Source: Branchiostoma floridae (taxonomy: Eukaryota > Chordata > Leptocardii > Amphioxiformes > Branchiostomatidae). Taken from it: a stretch of DNA of 64,000 nucleotides. The notes beneath the pieces were generated by a model that saw nothing but the letters and a program-made list of their open reading frames with translations, made no database searches and was not told where the DNA came from. This document shows positions 46,026-58,580 of this stretch, piece after piece; the first letter of the stretch is position 1, and each line of letters begins with the position of its first letter. The DNA lies in NCBI RefSeq assembly GCF_000003815.2, contig NC_049983.1, forward strand, positions 6,505,016-6,569,015, written 5' to 3'. The translations under genes were made by a program, and so were the position numbers.

Positions 46026-46400
46026 TCAAGAACTCACCATTCCTCTTGGTCTCCACAAACGCCAGCACACGCGTACGTTCCTGACCGCTAAGTTCCCCCG
46101 GATGCCAGAGACTGTTTCCAATTTGTACTGAGAGGACTCCATGACGCTTACGGTTTGCTCTACGTCGGTATTGGCTCCGTCTAAGTAGCCATGGTCAGGA
46201 AGATGAAGTCCTCCACGAAGTCCTGAGCCAGGTTCTGGATTTCCTTTTTGCGTTGAACATATGGGCCTCCATGCCTGTCTCTCATCCCTTGTATGGCATG
46301 CCACAGAAAGTCGTCTCCAGCTACCAGCGGATCTTAGGCTGAAGCCGCATCTCTCACATACGGTCATCCTCGTCCAGAATCAGATTCTTCAGCTTTTTGA
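46026..46400 (-). pseudogene. vasa/DDX4-like DEAD-box helicase pseudo-exon, copy 1
   Basis: On the minus strand, broken frames follow the helicase core of vasa in order. First comes LKNLILDEDDRM (motif II, DEDD where DEAD is expected), then MRLQPKIRW, KKEIQNLAQDFVEDFIFL and GANTDVEQTV. Last come QERTRVLAFVETKRN and an intact-looking donor GTGAGT at 46037. At least two stops and several frameshifts intervene. Retention of the donor argues for duplicated genomic DNA and not a retrocopy. DVEQTV and FVETK favour vasa over DDX3. Confidence 0.7.
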
Positions 46401-46614
46401 GACAGATTCTTTATCAATGAAGTCCAGAAGCTTTCCGGGAAGTCCTAATACAGGTTCTGGATTTCCTTCTCGCATTGAAAATCAGGGCCTCAAGGGCGCC
46501 TGTCTCTCACCCTTGTGTGGCATGCCACAGAAAGTCGTGCCTACCAACCGGATCTCAGGCTCAAACTCCATGTCTCAATACGGTCATCCTCGTCCAGTAT
46601 CAGATACTTCAACT
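46401..46614 (-). pseudogene. vasa/DDX4-like DEAD-box helicase pseudo-exon, copy 2
   Basis: The upstream tandem copy reads LKYLILDEDDRI, MEFEPEIRLV, GMPHKGERQ and RKEIQNLY in different frames, with stops between. It is truncated before the DVEQTV region and runs directly into copy 1. The two share TCATCCTCGTCCAG, CGACTTTCTGTGGCATGCCA and GGAAATCCAGAACCTG. Confidence 0.65.
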
Positions 46615-46624
46615 TAACTAATTC

Positions 46625-47345
46625 TTCAAAATGTGCACAGAAATGCACAGAGTACTAGTTGACTACATTACTGTGTATTAAGCCTGACCAAAGCGATGGT
46701 AATGTAAAGATGATGATGATCATGAGTTAATAAAATATTCATAAACGTTTGTTTGCATAGAAATGCAATGAGAAGCGATCGTCGGATCGACTAGATGGTC
46801 ACGTAAGCCTGAACAAAACCAAGATAATGATGATAATTATCAGTCAAAAGTTTGCACAGAAATGCACCAGTTGAATACACTGCTGTGTGAGCCTGACAAA
46901 AGTGATGATAGATTGATAAAGATGGTGATCAGTTAAGACAAACGTTTGTTTGCACAGAAATGCAACGAGGATCGATCGACTAGATTGTTGTGTAAGCCTG
47001 AAGAAAGAAAAGATAATGAGGATAATTAGCAGTCAAATGTCTGCATAGAAATGCACTACGTACCAGTTTACTGCATTACTATGTAAACGTAACTAAAGAG
47101 ATGGTGATGATGGCCAAGGAAATGTACTAAGTACCAGTTTACTATAATGTGTAAGTCTTTCTAAGGGTAATAATGGCCAAAGAAAATGTACTACTAGTAA
47201 GCACCATTTGACTGCATTACTGTGTATGCTTATGATAATGATGGCCGAAAGAAATGTAGTTAGTAAAAGTTTACTCAAATACTGTGTAAGCCTATAATTA
47301 AAGCGATTATAATGATGGTCGAAAAGAAATGTAAGCACCAGTTGA
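46625..47345. repeat. Diverged satellite of about 100-120 bp units with A/B alternation
   Basis: GCACAGAAATGCA or GCATAGAAATGCA recurs near 46633, 46757, 46852, 46956 and 47042, each followed by GACTACATTACTGTGT or GATCGA-CTAGAT and by AGCCTGA-CAAAG-GATGATG. The blocks with ATCGACTAGAT alternate with those lacking it, giving a higher-order period near 210 bp. Confidence 0.75.
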
Positions 47346-47349
47346 GTAC

Positions 47350-49390
47350 AATTATCCAGGGTGTCTTTAACTTTCCTGCTGACTGTTTGTCACATCTCGG
47401 CAACGCATTTTATTTCTCTCTGTAACAACAGCCTTTTATTTCTTGTGAAGGCCTTTATACTTGTAATTACTTGTAAATGCCACGTTTCACTGGGCCCGGG
47501 AGACATTGAGGTAAAACTGTAAGGTTACTAACGTTGTTTAGTGTATTTATCTCATCGCAATCTGTCGGAGTTTTGAAAGGAAGCCGACATCTTGACCCAT
47601 CTTAAACTTTTCAAAAAAAGGAAGGTGGGGAAATATCTGTAATTAGTACTTACTTGCATTGATAAATACATGTCATATCTCACCATTTTGTCGTTGTTTT
47701 GTAACAGTCTGTTCCATTTAGAATTACTATTAGGTTATGTCCTTATGTAAAGTACTTAATATTTTCATGATTTACATTCCACGATGTTTACCTTCACGTA
47801 ATTTCGATTCCAAACGCCACAAGTAACAAAATTTTATATATAACAGTTATATATGTATGATACCTATCAGATCATTTTCTGTAGTACAACTTCTGGCCGC
47901 AAGCAAGAGGAAAACGACCGTCAAATGGTATAATGTTGGTCAAAAGATGTTATTTGTTTTATCAACTATAAATGCACGTATGAGACATTACGTATACGAG
48001 AGAATAAAACATCACATTGACGAACGGTAAAACTGAAAGAATTTCCTATCTTTTTATTTTCATTCTCCCTGAAATGTCCAACATTACAAGAATACAAAGA
48101 TATATTATGACTGTCGGCAACAAAAAAAGCGAAGCAATTGCTGGTAGAGCAAATAGACATATGGGTCCTCGATAAGACACTGCACCACCAGTCTAGAGAC
48201 TGACAAAATACAGAAATGTCATAACAAAAAAAATCAGGTTCGTAGGGGAAAGTGCGTCCCTTTTGAAGATCATTTTTTCCAGATCACTTCAGTGTCACTG
48301 ACGAAGGACAGTGGATTCTATCCGAAACATCTGACCGTTTCCAAAACCATATCCAGTTGCTCCAGTAACTACTTTCTGCGTCCTTTTGACTTAGTTTCTA
48401 CTCAGTCAAGTCACGTCGCAAATATTAACAATTTCATCACTCCTCCTATCACAAATGACCAGCGTTGTTGCGAAGCAGATCTGTTGCGAATGATGTATGA
48501 CGCCTATAAGCTCTTTCGAACTCCCAAGTACGCATGTGTAGCAACAGGAATTCTGGCTAATATGTCAAAGGTCAAGGCCCCTGATACATAAACAAAGTGC
48601 TTCTGAAAATTGCTATGCAAATCGAGACAATGGTCGAGAGGAGAACTGTTAACAAATTATAGGTAGCAGAACACAGTTTTTCGCCTATGGGGATTTCTAT
48701 AGTTAAGGACCCCAAAGTGAGGTGGTTCGACGACTCCAAAAATATATCAGGGTGCAAAAGTAATTAACAAGAATTCGATATGTTGGAGTTGAGGGTATAA
48801 TCTACAACATATTTGAAAATGAGATGAAGTTTGCCTGCTCGTTTTCCCAAAAAGAACACTTTGAAATGACCCCCAGCGGAGGTCACCATACTGCAGCCGA
48901 CACACGGAAGTAGCGGGAACCGGATTCGTGCGCAAAATTCTACCCAGCCAAACAAACATCGTAACCCAACTCATATGGCCTCAAAACTTACATGTTCCTC
49001 TACTATCCACCACAGTTTCCGACTCGCTGACGTGCACAGAAAAATTTCTATGGCTTTTCAAGAACTGCGACGCCCTATTTTGTGCCCGACCTACTTATCC
49101 ACGGGGGTCGCCCATAAATACTGTGTTATGCGACCTTATGGGCCTTCACCTTTGACCTATTACCCACAATTCTTGTCGCTGCACATGCGTACTCGGAAGT
49201 GTAAATGAGATTATAGTCAACACTAACTTCCACTTATCCTTGTTATAACCTATACACATTACTTGATGATATACCCTAGACAGATTTCACAACCTTGATG
49301 CAGTACGTAATTAATGTATATTGAGTAAAAGACATTTTCTAAACAATTTTCCTTCATACTTTTTCCACATTGATTCATTCATAACGATTA
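47350..49390. other. Intergenic, no gene recognised
   Basis: AT-rich. A block at 48280-48380 (CACTGACGAAGGACAGTGGA, then TCCGAAACATCTGACCGTTT) has the wording of a retroelement 3' end, and an open frame of 99 codons without an ATG covers it. The rest has only short frames. Confidence 0.4.
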
Positions 49391-49404
49391 TATACGTTTC
49401 AAAA

Positions 49405-49465
49405 GAACCCACCACGCTTATCAGAAAGGTTAGGAGTCCTTCCCGGTGTGAGTGGTTCAAACCTT
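49405..49465 (+). mobile_element. SINE-2 tail fragment
   Basis: GGAGTCCTTCCCGGTGTGAG, then TGGTTCAAACCTTACGATCC. Family A solo ends (ATATCTGCTTGGAGATTAA) follow at 49558. Confidence 0.5.
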
Positions 49466-49614
49466 ACGATCCAGTTTCAAACAGCTTGTAGGTACAGTAT
49501 GGAAATTGGTGTGTTACGCATGAAAGCGTTTACACACTGTAAAACAAATCGGCGCCATATATCTGCTTGGAGATTAAAACCAACGTTTCACTGTTGCACG
49601 GTATCTTGAAGACC

Positions 49615-52600
49615 CTACTTCGTTTCCTCGGCTTTACGTTTGCCGACTTTCTTAAGAAGCCTGAGCGCGTGAAGACGTGACATGCCGAGCTCCTTGACGC
49701 ACATGTCTTCATCCAGCCCCGACAGCAGCTCGCCGTCTATCTGCTCATCTTCAAACGTCTTCTTGTACTGCTGCAGGTTCAACTCCGACAACAACTGCAC
49801 AACCTGGAAAAATATACACAAAATACGTCACTTTCGTTAGATCATTACATTTTTGGGGCTAGTAAAAGTGATATATTCTGTACAAAACTAACCCATGAAG
49901 CGTAGCCAATTTGATTAAAAAATCAAGTCCATTTTTTGTATGTTAGCTTTGCGTAGTTTTCTCATTATATCGCAAATGTCACTTGACCTCTGAATATAAG
50001 ATGGATGAGATAATTGCAAAGTTTTCCTTCTCAAGTAGCATTTATACACTGTTTTACAGCCCAATCGTATTACTGAGTTTGAAATTCTAAAGGGACAGTA
50101 AAATTTGTACTGATAAGGCTCTGCAATATTATTACATGTCCCAATAGTCGCTTTTTTGTCTGATTACTTTGTCTTATCTCTCCTCCCATCCTTTTATCCT
50201 CCCTACAGAATTGCGGGCCACTATAGAAACATATAACATCCTCAGATATCCTAGAAAAATATGCCTATACCAGTACAATTCCTAGAATTCTTACAACCGC
50301 ACATAAACTATACTATTGTATTGGGCTTGAACCAGAGGCGTCGCCAAAAAAAAAATTGGAAAGCGCGCGAAACAGTAACACACACTCTACATCTGCTTGG
50401 AGATAACCATTCATTACCTCATTACCTCGTGTATGCTGAGGGTCTCCACTATCCCTCCCGGCCGTACGGGCAGGTCGTAGTGACCTCTGTTGAACTCTGG
50501 CAGGGTGGCCGTTTTCCCGGCATTCCCCACGGTGTCGTACGCCCCCTCGTCCTGTTGGACCAATAGCCGGTCTACCTCAGTCTGGAGGTCATGGATCATC
50601 TGCACGTTGTCGTCATGTTTCTTCTCCAGATCCTGGGGAAAAGATGATTCCTTATAAAGCTCCACCCCTGGGGCGTAGCCAAAAAATTGAACGTGAAAGC
50701 GATCCCGAACCAGTTTAGCTCAAACGAATTCAATGAACAGTTGAGCTAGTCTTCCACTAGAGTCGTGACAGAGAAGACAGACTTTGTGTACAGTATTCAT
50801 GGGTCCATTGTACCAGCGAGACTCCCTTTGACAAGCGCTGTTAACAGTGACAGCGCAACAGAATTTTACTACATTTCGCAATAGGATGTCCCTGTGGCTC
50901 AACTGGTAGAGGCCTAACAGTTGAGCTAGCTCCTGGTTCCCATAATCAGTTAGGGGTGCCTCTGGCATGTAAAAGGGACAGAGATAGCAACCCCTCTATG
51001 TAAAGAAATACTAAATTAAGTACCCTGATACAGAAACAGCAAGGAAACTTGCTGATCTATGTGCTATTGACTAAGCAGTACAAGGTGAACAATCGGTACA
51101 ATATGTATGTATACATACCTTTTTTGTACATTTTTGCTCAACTTGCGATTGGCTAAGTAAAAGTCACAACAAATACATCTTTTAAAAACAACACACATAA
51201 TAGTACGAGTATCGCAGTCTAGCGTAACGTAGTCTTGATTCTTCGCAATAGATTGAATGTTTTGATGTGGCTATGTGACAATATAATTAATACCCTGCCA
51301 TGAGAATGAGGTGGCCGGTTTATCAAAACACATGAGGAATATATAATTTTTTCAGCGACACTCATAGATCTAAAATTAAATGGATTTGCATTCATGAGCG
51401 AAGTGAACGTCATAAATAAGTGACGGAAGCTTTGAGTAGCGAGAGGAAAATTCCATCTCAGGCTATTGTGACGATGGTCTCAGTCACGAATCAAACGTTA
51501 CACACGTAACAAACGGAAAACATGAACAACACTCAGCTCCGTACAGGTGTTCCAGAGCTACGTCGCTTTTTCAAGCGGCTGGATCCAGTATGGTTTGACC
51601 AGTTCTAGAACGCCATTATAGTCTGATAGACACAAACAAATCTGTTGCTACGACTCAGACATCTAACAGGTGTGTTGGGAATATCTCTTGAAGATGTGCC
51701 GCGAACAAGAGAGACTCTAACGGCGGAAAACATGGACAACCCTGCCTCAAAACACGCCAAATTCGGTGCTGGCGACAATACGGGCGTTTCAACAAGCAAG
51801 GAGAAGACTTCGAAAGACAAGCAAGGAACTCCAGTCGACAATAGCTCTACGAAAGACGTGTGTTCCAAAGATGTCACAATTCGTGTCGGCGGACGCGCGT
51901 TTCCTCAATCTCGCTCAGTCTTGTCCAAAGAGAGTCCGTACTTCCAAGCCATGTTTGCCAGCAATCTTCGAGAAAGCAGGGAAAACGAAGTCACGATCGA
52001 AGGAGTGGATTCAGAAATCATGGTCCTCCTTCTAGACTCCGTCGGTGGGAAGTGTCCAAACGTTACCGAAGAAAACGTACTACCGCTTCTAAGCGCTGCA
52101 GATAGGCTGCAGTTCCCAAACGCAAAGGAAGAGTGCGAGCACTTCCTTGCTGACCAAATATCTATGGACAACTGTCTCGGTATCTGGCAAGTGGGAAAGA
52201 GACATGCTGCATTACACTTGGAGTTCGAGGCGAAGAAGTTCATCTGTAGACACTTCTCAAGACTGTCTTCCTTGGAAGACTTTGCCGTCTTGGACGTGAG
52301 CGAGGTGAAAGAGATTCTTTCTTGGGACGATCTTCTAGTCAACGAAGAGAAGGTGGTTTTACGTACGGCGCTGGCATGGTTGGAATTCGACAAGGAGGCA
52401 CGAAAAAAGTATCGGGATGAAGTTCTCTCTTGCGTAAGAGCTTCTTTGCTTGATTCGGCGGATGGATATCATCTGAAGGATCTTTCTTGTTCCACCGGGA
52501 GACGACTCGGAATGAGTCTGCGGGAGATTGTGCTGTTTTACCCGAAGGATGACGGAGACCTGCCCGCTGTTGTGTACGAGCCGCGTCAGAGCAGGCTATA

Positions 52601-55600
52601 CCAGCTGAGACCGCCGCCCATTCCGTACGGCACAATCTACGTGCCCAGTAAGGTAAGGGAAAAGGGTAACGCTAGTTCACCTTTACCGCGGGGTAACCTA
52701 TATCCGCTGTATTTGAAAACAGAGTATTTAGGGATATCAAGTCAACAGAATGTGGTTTTCAAATTGTAATATTTTCAAAGCATTGCAATTCATATCCCGA
52801 AATACCATGTTTTTGATACATGTACAACGGATATAGGTTACTCTGCGGATAAAGGTTCAGTAGCATTAGTGGTAAAGAACTGACGAAAGAAAGTACTACC
52901 TGACCGTTCACAAAATTTACCAGGTTGTTTGAGTAACTTTTTGTTGTGCATTTTATCACCGGGGTATCTAGACTTTATCGATTTTTAAGAACTAGTACTG
53001 TTTTAGCAACATGGTAGTTGCAAAACTGCAAATCTTGTTGATGTAATGTTATAGAGGGTTGAAAAAAGCTTTGCATAACAAGCGGAAGATTCCATCTCAG
53101 GCTATTGTGACGATAAGTTCAGTCACGAATCAAACGTTATACACGTAACAAACGATGGCAAACATGAACAACACTCAACACGGTTGTTCCAGAGCTACGT
53201 TGGTTTCAAGCGGTTGAATCCAGGTTGACCAGTTCGGGTTGAAGCATAGGTCGTATTTTTATGAGACACGCGAAGGAAATGCAGATACGTATTGAAAATG
53301 CCTATCTTGTGGCTTGCAAAAGGAACCAAATCTGTATTTCTGAAGTTAGTGGAAAGAATGCAATAGAGTAAGTTATACGTTAACACATATCTTTGATATT
53401 GCCATAGGTTCTATTCGCTGTGTTGGGCATCGACATCTACATGACGATGTGCGTGGCTACTGAGGGCAGCCCAGGTGGCAGACACGTGATGTTTCAGTAC
53501 GATCACGTGGACGGCACGTGGTTCCCGCGTGCTCCCATACCCTGCCGCCGTTTCGACCACCCGCTCATCTTAGTCAGCCTGGATGGTAGGCTGTACGCTA
53601 TGGGGAAACTAGGCGGTATTGAGGTGTACAATCCTGACTTAGACGCCTGGGAGTGCCTAGACAGCGATCCACAGAAGCTTACCCCTCCAATGGGGAGGGT
53701 GGAACATGTCGTCGGCCATAACGGTAAACTCATGGTATTCTCAGGGGGAACACGCGGAGTGTATACTTATGACGCCACTTCCAGTAAGTGGGACCGGATC
53801 GACGTACCTCTGTCTGATCCTCTTCTCAGCCGAGTGGGGGAAAACAATTCCTTCATCTACAAGGACAAGGTTACCTGACCGGGAAAGCACACGCTCAAGA
53901 CCCGTGTCTTGGAGGTGAAGACTATCCTATCACTTTCAACCCGCGGCAAAACCAATGGGAGTCGCTAGGCGTCCCCAGACCAGACGGCGTACGCGGCACG
54001 CGTGGTTATGTCTACCTTTTCGACCACGTGTTGTTCGTGGTGGATGGTGAGCTCTACGTCATGTACCGACGCAAGACTAACCTGCTGCTGGCCAGCACGT
54101 GGCTGGAGATTTGCCGGTACAACCGCGAGCTGCACCGCTGGGACTGGCGCAGTCTCGTCTGCGAGCGGTGTCAAGAGAAACAGTACGGGCTCTGCGTCAT
54201 CACAGCCAAGCTCAGCCTAGACAAGCTACCCTCGGTAGACCCCATGTTGAGCCTCTCCCTCAGACCTCCCCGCAAGAAGATCCCTCCCATCATGCCCATC
54301 ATGTCACGCACGGGGCTACCCTACTGGAGGAACACTCCCCGAGTCATCACGAACCCTCCCCGAGTTTTGACGAGTTTTACCGAGAGCGATCTGGAGGAGT
54401 CGGACGAAGACACGATCTCCACAGCGTCAGACGAGACCTTACTTCTAGAGGAAGTCGAAACAAGTAACGTCGGTGAAGAGATTGTCATCATGGACGGCCA
54501 GGCAACTTTACCAGTGCCGCTTGAGGACGAAACTGCACGTGAAACCAACACGATTGTGACAACCTCTGTCCTTAGTTCTGATGATGTGGTTGCTTCGTCG
54601 AGCCAGAAAACTGCGACGGACTGCGAAGAGACTTCATGACAATCCGATAAACCGTATCTGCCAAAGGAAGGCAGTTCCAAAGTTTCCGAATTAGAACAGC
54701 AAGAATAGTGGAATGGTGATCATTTGATGCAAGGGACAAAAAGCAACCCTTTCGTCGAAATTGTAACCTATGATATTGCTTGGGACCATGTTGCGGTCGT
54801 TTATGCATTTCTTCATCCGTCCATTCGAACATTTGTTTATCATTCGTTATTTTTTCATTCCTAAGCTAATTCTTTATCCATTCACCTACAGTAGTTGCAA
54901 TGCGAAACCTGTATATTTTGTATTTTAACATTGGTAAACCAACACATATGTCATTCACCTGGTGTAAAATTGTTGTAACCTTATTTTCAACATATCAATT
55001 TATGTCATATTATAACGTGATGATGATATTGTAACATATCATATACATGTATATGGGAAGGACCTACCTCATATTTCTTCTTCCATCCTTTCTCCCGTTC
55101 CAATTCACTTTTAAGGCCTCTGATTATCTAAATAAACAGAAGATTTGTAAAAGTCACACTTGTCTGAGAGTGCATTTCTAGCTAATATCACTGATCGCTA
55201 TCAATACAGTAAGGTCTTAAAATAGACAATAAATCTAAGAGTCAGAAGCATACCCCCTCTTTCTTGGAAATCTGTTCTCGGAGTTCCTTCAGCAGGGCCT
55301 GAACCTTGACTTCGTCTAATTCGTCATAAACACTGGAAAATATAGTAGGAAAATATGTATAATAATTGGATCAAACTTTCTCTATTGTTTCAAGCAACCG
55401 TAGCTCTGGTAGTTGCGTGCATGTAATGGCTATCCAATCAAAGGACACTCCCCTTGACTTGTAACTGTTTATTACTAGTACCTTCGCCGAGGAGGTTGGC
55501 GATTCGTCATTGTTTTTTGACGACGCCCCAGGGGCGGATGCATTCCTTATTTAGCCTGTACTATAATTATCTAGTTTTGAAATGATCCTGTGACTGATAT

Positions 55601-58532
55601 CAAATTTCAGTCGGGCATGCATTGTAGATATTTATTCTGAATATCTAAAACGTACTTTTCGACGTCTTCGTATTCACCGTCTTGAGCACCTTCGGACGTC
55701 TCCTTTCCCGCAAACCACGTTGTCTTCTCCTTCTCCTTCTTCTCCGGCTTGTCGTCTTTATTGAACGATAAGGACGGTACCTTTTTCAGTAACGTCTTGA
55801 CTTCTTTCTTGAGGCCTTTCTTCTCGGACTTCGTCGTTGGAGACGTGGGAGATGTTGGGGGGATGGGGTCACCTGGTGACAAAGACGAAAATAAATGAAT
55901 GCTGGCTCAACAGCATTGTATAAAAAACAAGTTCACTAGCGGGCTCCTTTAGATTTGCAACTTGACTAGTAACCTTGTGCCTGTAAATGTTTATCAACTT
56001 TTTTACTCTGAGAATCTAAAGGTTCTGGGTTCGAATACCTAGTAGGCCCCAGTAAAAATGAGTCCCTAACTTCGGTTAGAGACATCCCTCGGATGGGAGG
56101 TAAAGCTGGAGGTCCCGTGTTTGAGGCGAATCAAACCTCGACCAATCACAATAGACCGATCCGGACTGTCAATCACAATCAGCAGTTCAACCAATGAAAG
56201 CCTGACACTTAATGGTTTGATCAATGAGAATACCTGTCAATCAAATATTGGCATTTGCGCGTGTTTTTCTTTTGTATTTCTACGTGTTGACACTATGGAA
56301 TCACTATTATCGAAGAATAGGTGTTCTTCCCGTTGTGAGTGGATCAAACATAGTGTTGTATTTACCTACAATTCAAAACTCGTTTATTACGCCTAAAGGG
56401 GGTTGACAAACAAACAAGCAAACAAACAAACAACACACCTCTCAGACTCTTGGGTTTCGGCGGCCTGGGTGGCGGTAGTGACACCTGGTTTCGCGGCAGT
56501 GGTTCGGGCGGCCTGATCGGTACGGAGTTCTCCAGGTCCCGCTTGAGCTGCGCGATGTGGTTCTGCATCAGCGCCATCTCCTCCTTCAGCTTGTCGTTAG
56601 CCTTCTTAGAGAGGTCCTCACACTCCTGTTTTCCTGTAGACATCGGAAGGAGAATTTGTGACAAAAATTTACTACAAGCACAGCAGTGGAACATTATTCG
56701 AAAACGTCTAATTATTCTACGGTCACATTTGTACAGGTGCCCGTAGAGGATGAAGCCCCGACCGGGCTCTGAAGTCACAAATTTTGACAAACTGTGGATT
56801 AGCGTACGGCGTCTATTTATTTGTTACCGGGTCCCGGATTGATTTTAACACGGAGTTAAACTCAACCAGGAGCCAGACTGTGCCCCAAAATAGCCCGGCA
56901 GTGGTAGGGTGTCCCACCTGGCCACGTCGAGGTCACGCTTGAAATTGAAAACACTATCAAAAACATAACATTTTGGGCGAAGATAATAAGCTAGCGAATC
57001 GACCATTTTGTGACATAACATCTAAAGTGGAGATCACAGGTGATCACGAACCTTCCCAACTTTCCCTCCATGAGTCCATGGCGTCAGGTAGCGGAAGTGG
57101 GACGTCGTCGTACTCCGGCGGCAGTGGAGGCAGCCCGACGTCACGTACGTTCAGCGTCAGGTTGAGACACGGCTGGAGGGACGTCAGGCCACGCAACACG
57201 CCAGGGTACGCCATGGGCATGATACTGACTCTGGGGTAAAGGTAAATGTTACGGTTAAGCCAAAGGTAAAGGTAAAGATAAAGATAGTCGTAGGCAATTA
57301 CGTGCTGTCTATGTGCCAAAACGTGGGCAATCTTTTGGGATCCGTAAGTGGTAAGTACCGCCTCCGTACGAACTCGTAGGGAATCCGTAGAACTTTACGT
57401 GCAGCGGTGCAGGCATAACTTTGTGTGCCATGCGTTGACTTCCTCCCTGCTCTTGCCAGTCGTTCCCCACGTTCAGAAAAGCGTGGCGTACGTGGCCTCC
57501 CCCAAAAACGTACGGACAAAGTGCACGTACGGCGGGTTGTGTCCTTAGCTTAACCCACTGTGTCTAGGGTACGGTGATGGAAGACTGAGTCAATCCCTCT
57601 ACTTCCAGTCTACTGCCTTTTATCTCCCCAACCGAAGTCAGGCACCCATTTTTACTCCTGGATGGAGGAGTCAGAAAAGTCCTGCGCAGTGCCTTTCCCA
57701 AGGGCACAACATCAGTGACATGTTGGGGATTCGATCCTTTGGGTTTGGGTTCTGGTCAATCTCTGCAGTTCCACCACATGACCCCAGTCGACATACTCGT
57801 AGGTGATTGGTGGAAAGTATCACTATGTTATCTGCACTATTCCCGGATGCGCCACAAATACTGACCTTACAAGATAAAGATACAAGATCATAAAGATGAA
57901 CCAAACGGGTGAACGACCATGGTAATTTATAAATAAGAACAGCTTACCTAATGTCCAGATGTGCAGGTATGGACAGGACGTCCCTCACGCCATCCTTAGT
58001 GACCACGTAGTGTTCCTGTTCCTGTAACTCCAACAGTTTCAGCACCTTCTCCTTCCCTACCTCGGTGTAGTGTTTAGCCGGGATGCGTACTCTCTGGAAC
58101 ACGGGGAAAAATCTTCTTCCGTTAACTGAACGTCATTTCAGAGCGCCAAAAAAGTAATATCAAATACTTCTTTGATTAAGGTTAGACCGTGATCAAAATC
58201 CAGGAAATAAGATACAAATGTTGCCCGCTGGAACAATTTAGATAGATTTTGTAGTCAGTCACCGACGAAAGGAGCAAACATTTGACTGCACTGGTGGTGC
58301 TCGAACTTTCTTGCTTACTTTTCATGGAAAATCGCATTATGTTGTGCAGACAAGAAGAAAGAAAGTGGCGGCATTCATATCAGAGAACCCAACCTCTCTC
58401 TCCCCCCTGTGCCCTCTCTCGATCCCTCTCGCTATCTCTCTCTGTTTCCCTTCCCGTCTCTCTCCTCCCTCCATCTCTCTATCGTTCTCCCTCCCCCCCT
58501 TTTCCCTCTCTCTGTCTCCCATCACTCTCCTC

Positions 58533-58580
<48 letters not shown>

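Noticed and set aside
48280..48600. Coding gene of 99 codons
   Set aside because: No ATG, and its start has the wording of a retroelement 3' end; no neighbouring exon.
51645..51731. Extended N-terminus MLRLRHLTG for the kelch protein
   Set aside because: The upstream start is TTG and not ATG; the ATG at 51732 has the good context.
51905..52635. Minus-strand open frames of 162 and 98 codons
   Set aside because: Antisense shadows of the BTB-BACK exon.
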